In this document: one piece after another, positions 37,501 through 48,639 of the stretch
Position numbering within the stretch: the first letter of the stretch is position 1
Layout of the letters: each line of letters begins with the position of its first letter
Position numbers and translations under genes: made by a program
The notes under the pieces: generated by a model
What the model saw: only the letters and a program-made list of their open reading frames with translations
Database searches by the model: none
Told to the model about the DNA's origin: nothing
Source: Leuctra nigra
Taxonomy: Eukaryota; Arthropoda; Insecta; Plecoptera; Leuctridae
Assembly: GCA_934045905.1 (NCBI GenBank)
Contig: OW203764.1
Span: 21,757,109 to 21,821,108 of the forward strand
Length of the DNA stretch: 64,000 nucleotides
Direction of reading: 5' to 3'

Positions 37501-40500
37501 GTTTCTTTTCAATCTCGAATTAAGAAAACCGAACAAAATTTTCCTCCTAAAGCTGGGTCCACATAGACCGTTTTTGCATTTTGTGTTTTCCATTTTTTCT
37601 CTATGACCAATCGCAAGTCTAGAAACCGCTCGCAGCAGACTTGTGATTGGTTAATAGAAAAAACCTCAAGAACGGTCTATGTGGATCCGACTAAATGCAG
37701 GTTGAGGGGTCAATCACATCCCAAAGAATATAATAAATTTCGAAGTGTATTTTAAGAGTTTCTACAAGCAATAGGTCAATATGTACCACATTTTCACCAA
37801 CACCTAGGTACAGTTCATTTTTCCTATGTTTGAACTCTCACCGGATGGAGCTACAGTCAGTTGTTCTGCTAGGCCGAGAACAACTTCATTGCGCGCTCAC
37901 CTTGCAATGTTGCTTTCTCGGCCTTACAGAACAACTGACGGTGGCACGGTCTGTAGAGAGTTCATACATAGGAAAAACGAACTGTAGGTAGGGTGCCGGT
38001 ACCAGTGCGTGGACGGGCACCAGTACGTGGACAGTAAAATTTCAAATGCTTGGAATAAAGAAATAAGATGCTCTTTCATTGTTTACTCTAGGATGTTTCT
38101 CATCTTAAGAAAAAATATAATTTTTGATTGTTTGATTTTTTCTATACATAATATGTAAGGTATAGGAAACCTTGAAACAATAAAAATGCATCTTATTTCC
38201 AGATTCCAAGCGTTTAAAATTAGAGTGTCCGCGCACTGGTACCGGCACCCTACTTTCTGTTTACTTGGCTACTTTAATAATAGATACGTACTACTAAGTT
38301 CAAAACCACCTGGCTCGAGATATAATTTTTTTATTAAATGGATAAAAAAACAATTCTAGTAAAACTACATGGTGGTAGTATTTGTTTTGCAGTTGAAATG
38401 CAGCGCTCCTTTCTCATTCAAGTCTCATTCAGTCATGTCATAAAGATGTTCTATCTTTGCTCACCAGGGCGGTACTCATCCTGTTCACTCGAGCTCCGAG
38501 GACGATGATGCCGACTACCGCAACATTCCATTTCCTCCTGATGCAGCCTTGCAGCAGGTTTGTCTTTGCTAATGTTAAATGTCATTGTACATACTGTATC
38601 TTCAATTCTATACTAAATGCTACATTGTTCTTAGGCCTTCTCTAATTACCAGATGCAGCAGATGACACCTTCATTCATCGACACGTACGGTTTCCGAGAT
38701 GAAGAGTTTAATGAGGGGGACGACATGCTTCAGTGAGTATATAAACTATTTTATCTTGAATTTTGGTATTCTATACCATTGGAATGTCTGGAGGAATATT
38801 GTCTACATTGGTTATGTGATTGTCAGATAGTTCAGAAAGGGCAGTAATTTACGAGATCCGTACCAAAAGTAGTGTTAAAGAGGGCATAACTTTTGTATTG
38901 CCTAATCGAAATATATCATTCAAATTGCTCATTGTGATAGAGAAACTCTTCCTCTATAAACCGGTACCACTCAATGTCTTTATCACAAACGATTCGTTTG
39001 CGCTAGGTAATCCGTTAGCCCAAACGAATCCCTTTAACCCTCTACGCCCTTTACCCTTTACGAAACCCTTTAACGAGTATGCCCATATCTCTTGCGTTAT
39101 GGCATTCAACATGGTCAAAAGAAAGTATTAATTTGGCAAAACAAAAACAATTTTTTTTTTAAATCTCATAAACTTGCACAATATTTGATAGCCCTACATG
39201 CTTATCATACAAAAATCTGCTTCCTAACTCATCCCAAAAAGGAAATAGAATTTTTACCTCTACCTACCAACAAATTAACTCGCTAGTTAAAGGGTTAACT
39301 AAACTCTTCAGTCCAATCTGCCATAAGCCTGTGTTGTTGACAAACAGCAGCGCAATTGGAGAGTTGGGTTTAACGATCGCCAAACGCATTTCTTGTTACT
39401 CCGAGATTGTTGAGTGGTACTTACTGTTGTATAGAGGAAGAGTTACTCTTATCACCCTATAAGCTACAGTCCTCGTACAAGTAAGTAGGTAGGTAGCAGT
39501 TAAATGCACAGAAAAAAAAGAGTTCCATTTAAAAATTCAGTTTCTTCTAAAAAAAAACCTTGTTGTCTGCAGTTAAATTCTAATTCATCTCCATACCATT
39601 TTTAAGTGATATTCTGTGCGCTGGTGATTCTTGTTGACTTGTCTTGTAAACTGTTAATGCAGTACTTCTGTGGATCGTTTGACCAATATGACGTTTAGCC
39701 TGAGCGAAGCCGACATGAACAAGCAAGCAGAGATGTTTAACAAGGTGTGCAGACAGAAGGTTCATTCGCTGGAAGACAACGACGAGGACGTCTGGGCCGA
39801 TCACGAGCTTTCCTTTCCAACTGTCATCAATGCGAGATCTGCGTCAGTACTTTTCTGTCTTGCGTGATATCTAGTTGTAATGGAGTCTAGAATGTGTGTG
39901 CACCATCGTGATTCGTGCTAAATCAATTCAATGTTTTGCAATCCCTGGACTCGATAATTCAAAATTTAATTTGGTTCAGCTAGGTTCTCTTTATTATTAT
40001 TATCATTCAAGGTTGTTAATAGGGCTGTGCGGGACAACTTTTTTCATTCGGGACGGGATTTGTAAAAGAACTCGGGATGGGATCAATTTAAAATATGAAT
40101 CCGGGATCGGGTTAGGACACATTAAAATCTCGGGTTTCGGGACGTGATTGTGCAAACTCACCAGCCAATCAGAGCATCTTACCGCCTTCTAAAGAAATTT
40201 AAAATACCTACGGCAAAATATTATTTAAAACGGGATTATTCATTTGTCCCGATTCCAGTCGCATCCCAGTTGATTTTTGGACAAAAATACTTTTCGGGAC
40301 GGGACAAAAAATTCCCGTCCCTGGACCCGGGAATTGCGTGTCCCGCACAGCCTTAAGGCTCTCACACAGTTGACATAAACGTAAGAACATAGCCGGAACC
40401 CGTAGCCGCAACACGGAACCCGTATCACTATCTGGGCACAATTAACATAACCAAGAAGTTACGGACCAAAGAAACCAAAGCAGAGTAACAAAATATGACG

Positions 40501-43500
40501 CACACATCTAGGTATCATTGTTCGCAAGGCAAGGGTTCCTCTTCGGCCGACATAAATAAACAAGAAAAGAACGGAAAATCTAGGAAAAATAATTACAACA
40601 CGGTTTTGGCGGCTGGGTTAGGTTTTAAGCTGTTGTAAGTAGATGCTAGTTTGACTTTGATTTAAAAGTGTGATATTTGACTTTTTCCGGTTTTGTTATC
40701 ACATTCTGATTGAGTAAGAATGTGGGTGTGGCCTAACGTAGGTTACGTAAAATTGTTGAAACTTGGTCAACTACTACGGGCTGCGGGTTGCGGCTGTGTC
40801 AACTGTGCGCTGGTGCATTGGTATACATGGTTTCAACTTTTCCCGCAGTTGCGCTTACGGGATACGGCTACGGGTTATGTCAATTGTGCGTGGGCTTTTA
40901 GTTGTTAATAAAAATAACACTTTTATTAGATACTTTAAGTTCTCAACCAGTTCAATACACATTCCTTTTTTATTATTTGATGTTCCCTATAGTGTATTGG
41001 CCCATGATACTAGAGCATTTCAAAATTACACATGACATGGATCAATGAATACAGTAAACCCTCGTTATTACGAACTTCAATAATTCGAATTTAGGGGTAA
41101 ATTCGAACTAGGTGCATGGTCCCAGTGGACAGGATAGGTTTTTACATGTTAAATCATTTTTATAAATCGAATTTTAGGTTAATTCGAAATTCGAACTGAA
41201 TTTTGGTCCCAGCCCATGTTATTCCTTGCATACAGTTGTTTTAATTCGAACTTTGCAGAAGGATTGATAAAATAATCGCGAACAAACTACGAAAAAACAA
41301 CACTCAAAACAAAACACAACCTTCAATGGCGGCAAAATGAGATAATCTTGCTTGCGAGGTTGGCCAAACTGCTGTTACAGGTTTGCCAACCCCACTTTTT
41401 TGCAATGGCGGGAATATTCCACAGGCGGGAATATTCAAACTTCATGAAAATGCACACAAATTTTTTTGCATTAATTATATATTTCGAACTTTTTTAATTC
41501 GAACTGGGATTTTTTGGGTCCCTTTGAATTCGAATTAACGAGGGTTTACTGTACTACTTACGTATTAACTCGTGTATAAGACGCAATTATATGTCAATAT
41601 TTTGATTCTGAAAACAGCCCTGCGTCTTATACACGCATACCAAGCTTTTTTCCCAGTAAATCCAAGGTGGATGTTTGTAAACAGGGCTGTGGTAGACTGC
41701 CACATGTTGTCTATCTCTGCCTTTCCCTCTCACTCTGTCTGGACTACTCATACTGTGTCTAGACACAACACTATTAACATATTACATTTTTGCAACAAAA
41801 TGTTTTCCCTTGCATTTAGATCAGGAGACAAAATATATGTTTACGTCTGATAAACATTGCTCTGACAGACATAAAATAGACAAAACACTGTTGAATGGCG
41901 ATCTTAATGGAATGGGAGGAGAGGAGTTGGGTTTGTTTTGGAATGCAGAGGAAAGGCAGGTGCATGCCTCTTATAGCAAGCAACAGCTGCTGGGAAAAGA
42001 CTCCCCTCCCCCCTTTCTCAGAAGCAGGAAATTACTGTTTGTTTACAACAAGTTGGCAGTGATTTTCATTCAAATAGCTAAGTTAGCTGGAAAACCAACA
42101 TTTAGATGGATATCATGTATACAAACACACACTGTTTTTCATCATTTACTGCGTCTTATACACACATGCTAAGTGTTTTCTTAAAATAGACTTCTCAAAA
42201 CAAGGGTGCGTCTTATACACGAGTGCGTCTTATACACGAGTTAATACGGTACTTAATTCCTTAAGCATAACTTGACAACATCGGTTGTTAAACAAAACTG
42301 GCTACCTGGGGCCCTATTCTAGAACTTTTAAATGTAAAATTATGATGGAATTCGATTCCATGCAATGTTAATCTATATGGCCATGAATCGAATCCCATCA
42401 GTACGCAAATGGGAAAAGTTCTAGAATAGACCTCCGGTGTCAGCAAATATATTTTCAACAAATCACACAATTTCTCCTTTTGAGCTAGGCCTTTTGATCA
42501 GTGATCATTTAGAAAACCACATTTCTACATAATGCATCTACTATGAAGGAATACTGGGGGGTACCTAGTTTGTTCACTTCTAATATCGAATAGGTAGTGG
42601 CAAAACATAAAATGTCTTGTGTTTAGTATTACCTATTCAGTATTCAATGTTTTCATGGTGATATTTGTTGTTCCAGTGTGTGGCATGAGGAGGAAGCCTC
42701 ACACAGTTCCGATGAGGAGGAGAGAGAAGGACCGGAGGGGAGAGAAGAAATACACATGGAAGTCGACATGACGGACCGTACGTTCAATACCAAATATATA
42801 GCAGGGCTTCAATATACTTTAGGGTTGTGCGAACCTTCAATTTTGAAGTTGAACCCGAACTGAGTCACTAGATTTCCGAACCCAAACCGAACCTTTAAAA
42901 TCTGTGAATATCTAGGTACCTACTCAAATAATACGTTTTTTTTCACTTTATGAAATGTGAGGTGACCAATCAAAATACCCAAGTGATTTTAATTGACTAC
43001 AGTAATTAAAATCAAAATTAAGTATTAAAATCAAGTTAAAACTTGATCAAGTTAATCAAGTATTAAAATTAGAGATGGGTCGATACCTTTTTTTCACCGA
43101 TACCGATAGTATTGCCAATACTTTTGTTTATATTTCTGTAGTTCCTGTCCACCAAAGTCTCAATTCAATCAAAATTCACAAAACTAGAGATTTTTTTGGA
43201 GATTATGTCACTTGCAACCTTGGCTCTGATTGGTTGAGGCATCTGCCAATGGTGATAAAGCTCACTGACGTGATGCCAATGAGCACCAATGGCGCGAAAA
43301 CGGCCACAATTCAAAATGTCAAATAAAAAAGTAATAAGTATCGAAGTAGGTATCAAAAATATTGCATTAAAATTGACCGATACCGATACCACCGATACCA
43401 TGGGTATCGGTGGTATCGCGAGTATCGGTATCGGCCCATCTCTAATTAAAATCAAGTTATCATGGCTGATGTCATGCTGTTTCTTCCTTTAAGCAAAATC

Positions 43501-46500
43501 ACAAACGTCGCGAAAATTCAAACAGGTTTAGAAAGGTTTCTGAAAATGAACCTGGCAGTTTGAAAATGGAACCTCTAGACCCGGTTCGGTTCCAACTGGT
43601 TCGCACAACCCTGATTTCATTTCATTACATGAGATCAATTTAATTTATAATTAAATTTTAATCTTATAATAATTGTATTAGATAAATGAAATATTCAAAA
43701 CTGATTTAGATAGGGAATCTATTTATTTCTTTATTTCTTCTCATTATTTAAATTTGGACCTAAGAAACAGAAGGGTTTGCAATTTTACAATGTTTCAACC
43801 AAATCCTCCAATTCGTTCAAATTTAAAAAATCTTTCTATTGGTTAAAAATAAAAATGCTCCGCTTAAAGGTAAGTTTACAGCTCGGCAACAAGCGCTCGA
43901 CGTTTTGACGCTAGCCAATCAGGTGGCTCAGCTCGAACACGCCGAAGCGCCGGAGCACCGACCTTGAAACATAAACCATGTTTATCTTTCAAGGTCGGCG
44001 CTTCGACGCGTCGGCGCTTCGAGCTGTAAACGTACCTTTAGTTTAAATTTGTCATGAGGATCAAGTCCAACATTATCTATTATTTTACACATTTTCAACC
44101 CAATCTGTCTTAGTATTTACATACTTGTTGCCATTTTAAGAGTTTAGAAAGAGTTGTCAAAAGGATCTATTCACACATCTATTTACATTCATCTACACAT
44201 GGATCTATTGTTCAGTTCTTCCAGAACCAGTGGAAATTAGAAAGTTGCAAAGAAAATTGTATCGTGTTTGGCTGTAGGTGTTGCACGTATCGGTGCTCGC
44301 TCATCAACGCATTGCACCGAGCGTTTTCCCTAGTAGTGATTGAATGAGTGTCTCTCTTGACAGCTTGGGCAACAGGCAGCTTAGCCAGCCCGACAGCGCT
44401 GACGGGCGTTGCCGTGGACACTGGCAACCCATGGAGTGGTGTGAGTCCCGCAGCGCCTGCACCAACTATGTCGGAGCAAGGCGGCTGGGCAGACTTCGGC
44501 ACAGGCGGGTTTGCCGACTTCGAAGCCAACTTCTCAGACTCGGACTCATCGGCAGACGAGCTCAACCGCTCTAAGGAGGCGTCTGGCGACAACTGTTTAG
44601 CAAGTGCATCCACTACAACAGCAATTAGTAAGTTTTCATCACTTGATGCCTCATTGTTATTGAGTGAGCAAAGCGAGTGTCTCCTTTTCACTCTTTTGAC
44701 GTGGTTCTCTAATTTTTTTCCTGTTACTGACGATATACAGATTGCACCGTTTCTTTGATAGAGTTGACATTTTTCACACATGTACAGCCACGTTCATTAC
44801 TTCACAGTCAAGACTCGAAGCAACCCAAATTGCATAGAGAGGTTTCGTGTTGCTAACCTCCTGCAAAGAGGTCAATCAGATGTTATTTAATGATATTATT
44901 TCATTGGTATGATATGGCTCACTGACCCTCAAGTTGATCTCTAGACTCTAATGCCGGAGGGTAGTCGCAACAATTTACCATCTGTGCCATCTGTGTATTG
45001 CGGGAATGCGAGCTCATGGGTATCCCTGGCTGGTTTCTATTGATGCTCGCTGTATTGTAGTTTGACTGTACCACCTCTGGCCCGGGGTTTGCAGACCATA
45101 ATTTTTTTGAAATCTGTTGATTTGCTCAAATTTAAAATTTCGATTCGTCGAAAATAAAAATGCATTTGACTAAGTGATCAAGACCAATGGCAACATTATC
45201 TCACATTTATCACATTTTCAACCCAATCGGTCAAGTATTTACACTTTACAGACTTGTTGCCATTAGAAGTTTAGAGTTAGTTATGAAAAGTACCCGAGTC
45301 ACGACACATGGGTCTGTTATTTTTGTAATAGAAATTGTAAACGCTTTACACTGATCGGTTTCCTAGTTAGTATCGATGCTGATTTCCATGTGAAGACATA
45401 AAATTTTCTGTATGTATGTAATCAGGCTGATTTAATAGTTGCAATTGTTGTTTATTAACAGTGTCATACTTGTTTCAGCTTTGCCAGAACCTGAGAAAGT
45501 TTCGGAATCGAGCCCTGGTGCCCGTCTTAGTTTGCAGAGATCCGATGATGATAATGCCAACACCACTGGGCAACCTGTAACTGGTGACCAACTCACCGAC
45601 AATCATCGGTAAGTCAAGAAATTCGTTTAGTCAAGTGTAATATGCAAGTATGCTTGTTTGGTCCAATCAATTTGAAATTTTAAAAGGTCTTCTCTAACAT
45701 TTTATCAAATGTTACAAAGTTTCAGCCAAATCGTTCGATTGGTTCAGATTTTAAAAAATCATCAAATTGGTCGAAAATAAAAATGCTCACATTAAATTCA
45801 AATTTGACCTGGTGATCAAGACCAACATTATCTCGTATTTACACGTTTTTGTCCCAATTGGTTTAGTATTTTTACAGACTTGTTGCCATTTTGGAAAGTT
45901 ACAAAGATAATCAGATATAATGTAGGAGTTACCTTTGATTCAGTGGATCTTGTTTGGTTGGAGGTTGAGCGCATTTCTAGTTAAAAAAAACATAACGTTA
46001 TATAAAAATACTTTTTTTACATAATTAATATTAAAAAAATAGGTACTTTCTGGTACCATTCTTACTTCAATTGACCTAGTATATTTGGATGTTTCCTGCT
46101 AATGGTTTTGATACACGTGTGTTCCAGATTTCTTCACAGTCCAGAGAGTGCTGCATCAGGGGATACTGTTGAGTCGGTGAAGCAGGAAGACATAGTCGAG
46201 TCAGTGGAGAATGGCCCTGTCTCGCCATCGGCCCCCCAAGTGAGTTCCTCTCAGCAGGAGGAAACGCCTTCTCCGCCGCCGTCACCACCCAAGTAAGCCG
46301 AGTGAGCTGATCTTCTCCATTAACATTTGAAGTGTGCTTCAATGTGTTGAATATATACAAATTTTATGTCAAATTCGTTGTATCTATTAATAAAATTACT
46401 ACATAAACTCAAAACTGCCTTTAATATTTTTAAATTGTGTTTCGTTTTAGGGTGCCTATTTTGAAGTTAGTTGAAATTGTTCACCATGCGAAAAATATAA

Positions 46501-46941
46501 CCACTTCTAAGTTCTAAATGTATTTAGCTAATCTATCATTGAAAAAAAGATTATACTTGATTCACTACACATAGTCGAACATTACCGTATGCGTATACAA
46601 CTTGAAAACAGGCACCCTGAATTAGCAAATATTTGTAGTAGGCAGTTACAATTTTTATTTTATAATTAAACAGGCCCTAGTTCCAGCATTTTGGATCAGG
46701 AGCCAGAGTAGAATTAATTAATTATTAAAGCACGTAGAATTAATTAAAAATGTTTGATTTAATTGTTAGGAAAAGGTCTTTGAAATACCACAACTGATAA
46801 ATAAACAAGATTGTCTATGCTACCGGCCTTAAGTTTCGCCGAACCGTGTTTAACTTTACTGCTGTAATTTGTTGCAGAAGTCAAGTACCTGAGGACGACC
46901 CAAGTCCCTCGTTGCCGTCGGCGCCTAACGGACCCATCTGA
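31589..46941 (+). CDS. PPP6R: Serine/threonine protein phosphatase 6 regulatory subunit (SAPS domain)
   Basis: Seventeen coding exons: 31589-31648, 31797-31876, 32154-32427, 33038-33175, 34567-34745, 35637-35925, 36539-36829, 36972-37036, 37116-37311, 38468-38557, 38635-38732, 39663-39842, 42677-42777, 44364-44627, 45479-45608, 46128-46292, 46878-46941. All phases agree, giving 887 aa. Family hallmarks include the N-terminus [121 protein letters not shown] and [21 protein letters not shown] lies in the acidic tail. The SAPS helical repeats occupy roughly the first two thirds, and the rest is acidic and Ser/Pro-rich, ending in NGPI. Known role: binds PP6 catalytic subunit and targets it to substrates and ankyrin-repeat partners. 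The ATG exon begins after an acceptor at 31551, so an upstream noncoding exon exists. Exon 9 has a duplicated donor. Confidence 0.96.
33700..33925 (+). repeat. Direct, diverged copy of the palindrome-arm sequence
   Basis: TAAGCCCAGCTTACC, TTTTTAATCGATTTTTATCA, TTTTCCAGTGTAATTGTTAA and TTCAGAACAGTTCAATGAAA repeat in the same order as in the left arm at 33927-34161. It lies immediately upstream of the arm. Confidence 0.85.
33927..34412. repeat. 486-bp near-perfect palindrome (235-bp arms)
   Basis: The left arm 33927-34161 and right arm 34178-34412 are reverse complements, with a 16-bp centre. The only difference I noticed is one T/G change within CCTTGATGAG versus CCTGGATGAG. It lies in the PPP6R intron between exons 33038-33175 and 34567-34745, about 155 bp before the latter. 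In the pre-mRNA it would form a long double-stranded hairpin. No coding frame. Related diverged copies are at 33700-33925 and about 2735-2885. Confidence 0.93.
36248..36427. mobile_element. MITE in PPP6R intron
   Basis: The left AAAGCCCAGTACACACG is mirrored by CGTGTGTACTGGGC. It is about 180 bp with a non-coding interior and no clear TSD. Confidence 0.65.
37303..37380 (+). repeat. 39-bp tandem duplication of a splice donor (PPP6R exon 9)
   Basis: ATAAGCCTGGTAAGTACACA starts at 37303 and again at 37342. Each unit carries a complete donor, CTG|GTAAGT, at 37312 and 37351. Since 39 is a multiple of three and the frame stays open, use of the distal donor adds 13 residues ([13 protein letters not shown]) before [21 protein letters not shown] sequence. 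Confidence 0.9.
37551..37691. mobile_element. MITE, TAA-flanked
   Basis: AGCTGGGTCCACATAGACCG is mirrored by CGGTCTATGTGGATCCGAC. TAA is present at 37548-37550 and 37692-37694, as in PIF/Harbinger-type insertions. The interior is non-coding; PPP6R intron. Confidence 0.7.
37811..37984. mobile_element. Snapback MITE (CAGTTCGTTTTTCC family), copy 3
   Basis: CAGTTCATTTTTCCTATGTT at the left is mirrored by ATACATAGGAAAAACGAACT plus G at the right, with TA at 37809-37810 and 37985-37986. The long inner arms also pair (CAGTTGTTCTG with CAGAACAACTG). This is the fullest copy in the window. Confidence 0.85.
38905..39455. repeat. Foldback region related to the flanks of the 17.7-kb MITE
   Basis: GTGATAGAGAAACTCTTCCT and CTATAAACCGGTACCACTCA (38934-38972) are roughly inverted at about 39408-39455 (TTGAGTGGTACTTACTGTTG and TATAGAGGAAGAGTTACTCT). 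The left part also matches the sequence on both sides of the MITE at 17696-18383, so it resembles the pre-insertion state. It lies in the PPP6R intron before exon 39663-39842. Confidence 0.6.
40020..40900. mobile_element. hAT-type MITE interrupted by a second MITE
   Basis: An exact 8-bp TSD GTTGTTAA is at 40012-40019 and 40901-40908. The left tip TAGGGCTGTGCGGGAC faces the right tip CCCGCACAGCCTTA. The right tip is split by an insertion at 40356-40897 flanked by TTA. The interior repeats CGGGACGGGAT-like motifs. PPP6R intron. Confidence 0.85.
40356..40897. mobile_element. TTA-flanked MITE nested in the 40.0-kb hAT element
   Basis: AGGCTCTCACACAGTTGACA at the left is approximately mirrored by TGTCAATTGTGCGTGGGCTT at the right. 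TTA is found at 40353-40355 and 40898-40900, typical of PIF/Harbinger. The interior has repeated CGGAACCCGTA/TACGGGTT motifs. Confidence 0.78.
41052..41551. mobile_element. TA-flanked MITE (CAGTAAACCCTCGTTA tips)
   Basis: CAGTAAACCCTCGTTATTAC is mirrored by GAATTAACGAGGGTTTACTG. TA duplications are at 41050-41051 and 41552-41553. The tips are typical of Tc1/mariner (pogo/Tigger-like) non-autonomous elements. It ends just 9 bp before the next MITE. Confidence 0.85.
41561..42249 (+). mobile_element. TA-flanked MITE (CCGTATTAACTCG family), copy 3
   Basis: Near-identical to copies 1 and 2. TA is at 41559-41560 and 42250-42251. One C has been lost from the left tip (CGTATTAACTCG instead of CCGTATTAACTCG). 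It lies in the PPP6R intron between exons 39663-39842 and 42677-42777. Confidence 0.9.
42308..42433. mobile_element. Short MITE (GGGGCCCTATTCTAGAAC tips)
   Basis: The tips GGGGCCCTATTCTAGAACTT and AAGTTCTAGAATAGACC are inverted. It is about 126 bp, and its tip is related to the element at 27071-27197. Confidence 0.65.
42820..43613. mobile_element. Outer hAT-like MITE, copy 2, interrupted
   Basis: TAGGGTTGTGCGAACC is mirrored by GGTTCGCACAACCCTG. It is the same family as 14032-15024. The flanks ATATACTT and ATTTCATT agree only partly, so the TSD is not proven. It carries the element 43070-43444 inside. PPP6R intron. Confidence 0.75.
43070..43444. mobile_element. hAT-type MITE nested in the 42.8-kb element
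   Basis: An exact 8-bp TSD ATTAAAAT is at 43062-43069 and 43445-43452. The tips are TAGAGATGGGTCGATACC and GGTATCGGCCCATCTCTA. The ends are built from reiterated CCGATAC/GTATCGG motifs. Confidence 0.87.
43790..44340 (-). repeat. Dispersed ~0.9-kb repeat, copy D (reverse)
   Basis: In reverse it carries the same blocks as copy A, including GTGCTCGCTCATCAACGCAT and GCACCGAGCGTTTTCCCTAG near 44297-44333. It is interrupted by a MITE at 43864-44043 and stops about 25 bp before the PPP6R acceptor at 44364. Confidence 0.7.
43864..44043. mobile_element. MITE nested in dispersed repeat copy D
   Basis: TTAAAGGTAAGTTTACAGCT is mirrored by AGCTGTAAACGTACCTTTAG. The related repeat at about 45.8 kb reads through the same point (ATGCTCACATTAAATTC), which shows the uninterrupted state. 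GC-rich inner arms (CGCTTCGACGCG) fold back. Confidence 0.8.
45115..45345 (-). repeat. Dispersed repeat fragment E
   Basis: GAAAATAAAAATGCATTTGA, ACATTTTCAACCCAATCGGT and ACAGACTTGTTGCCATT match copy D and fragment F in order and orientation. PPP6R intron before exon 45479. Confidence 0.65.
45650..45990 (-). repeat. Dispersed repeat fragment F
   Basis: TTCAGCCAAATCGTTCGATT, CGAAAATAAAAATGCTC, GGTGATCAAGACCAACATTA and ACAGACTTGTTGCCATTTT match fragments D and E. PPP6R intron before exon 46128. Confidence 0.65.
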
Positions 46942-48528
46942 GCCTGTTGCTGCAGACCAAGAGCTTATAATCTACACAGGTTGCAGTGATATGTAAGCAT
47001 ATCAGATCCAGACATCCTGGGCTGTATTCCATTGCACCCTCAGTTACTCGCGAGCCTGGAAAAGTGCCGAGTGACTGCGTTTTATAAACCCTCAAGTCAT
47101 TTATTCCCCCCCCCCCCCTATTTTATTCATTAGGTTAGATGGGTACTGTAGCTATGTGGCATTGCTCTGTTGTCATTAAATTTTAAATGCCTACTTTCCG
47201 TTCGCCATGGACAATATAACAAGGTATTTTGCAAGGCAGAGTCTGCTGCTATGAAGTTGCATTTCACAGACTTTGTGTTTGTTACCTATGGATGAACAGA
47301 AACAGTAGACCAGTAAAGATGGGGAATAGATTTCTATGATAGAGGGGAACACTAAATTTGGCAGTGTTTAAGTTGTCATAACAATTGAACAACGAACGTA
47401 TTGATTGACTTGATATTCAAATCCAAGAATGCAGAGAAATCAGTTTATTCCTTTAATTGTTGATCAAACATTATCTCGAAAATATTCACATTTGCAATAA
47501 GTCCCATCGGTAGGTGATGGCCATAAACGTGGGCCTAACTTCTTTCCTTGCCTTGTGGAGTTTATATAGAATTTTGCATGATTATTGATTAGTAGAATAA
47601 ACAACAAAATAAATAGGAATTTTAATACTGTTTCCAAATGTTAGGAAATTGAGTTGTTTGTATGGTAAATGCGTTGTTTTCTGAAATTACGTTTTCAAAC
47701 AAACGTAGATCATTAACCCCTGTGGGCCTATGGCAAACGTATGAGAATGTTAGAATGTGTCTCCCTCCCCCCCCCCCCTTGTAAGTCCCCAAAACGAGGT
47801 GCTCAATTAATTAAGTAGTATAAAATTATGCATTGTGGCAGACCTCTTGTTATAATACATACTAGTACAATTATACATCTAGGAGAAAGTGCAAAGCATA
47901 CTTGTCTGCAAACTTATGTACCTGTTAAAAAATCTGATAACTAAATTGTTCATAATATCCTGGAAACATGCAAGTTGGAAACGTTGCAAGAAATGTGAGT
48001 GCATTAACCAGATAACCACCGGTGTGGATGGCCTTAAAAGGGCAATGGAGTGCAGCCCCTTACCCTTATGTAGAAAGGGCGGTCAAAAAGGCTCAATATT
48101 GTGAAAAATGGGAGAGGAGGGGATTCATCATCCATGTTTCAAGAACAAATTAGCATTGCATTGCCTCCGAGGGGCACTTGTCATATGGTCTAGCATTGCT
48201 TGCTTTATTACTTCACAAAATGTAAAATTTATATTTGCTTAGTGTTATTGGATATGGCTCTTGATCATTCCCGGCTCTCCCATCTTTCAAACCAAGATAA
48301 TCTAGCTTTCTACATTGATATTTATCATCAAGAGAACAGTGAACAAAAGTGCCGGAGTTTGTACTCGTGAAATGTGTATTATGAAGTCTCAGATTGAAAA
48401 TTGAAATTTATTACCTATTTAATCAACAAATTATACTTAGTAAAATTGTTTAACTATTTAACTGCACCTAGTTCTTGTAACTAATGAAGTGCATTATTGT
48501 TGCATTTGAAGCATTATAAATTATGATT

Positions 48529-48534
48529 AATAAA
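48529..48534 (+). terminator. Probable poly(A) signal of PPP6R
   Basis: AATAAA within ATTAATAAACACC, about 1.6 kb after the PPP6R stop codon. It faces the AcCoAS signal at 48634-48639. Earlier AATAAA-like hexamers exist, so the UTR could be shorter. Confidence 0.5.
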
Positions 48535-48633
48535 CACCGTTTAATTATTAAGAATCGCCACCTAAACCACACATGCCTATCCTAAGGTTTCAAAAAGAAG
48601 AAAATATGACAGAATGTTAACATTTAATATATC

Positions 48634-48639
48634 TTTATT
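48634..48639 (-). terminator. Probable poly(A) signal of AcCoAS
   Basis: TTTATT on + is AATAAA on -, about 750 bp after the AcCoAS stop codon. It leaves roughly 60-100 bp between the two converging transcripts. Confidence 0.5.

Noticed and set aside
44212..44781. A 189-codon minus-strand open frame
   Set aside because: It is the shadow of PPP6R exon 44364-44627 plus surrounding repeat DNA; the plus-strand reading continues the PPP6R frame with correct splice phases.
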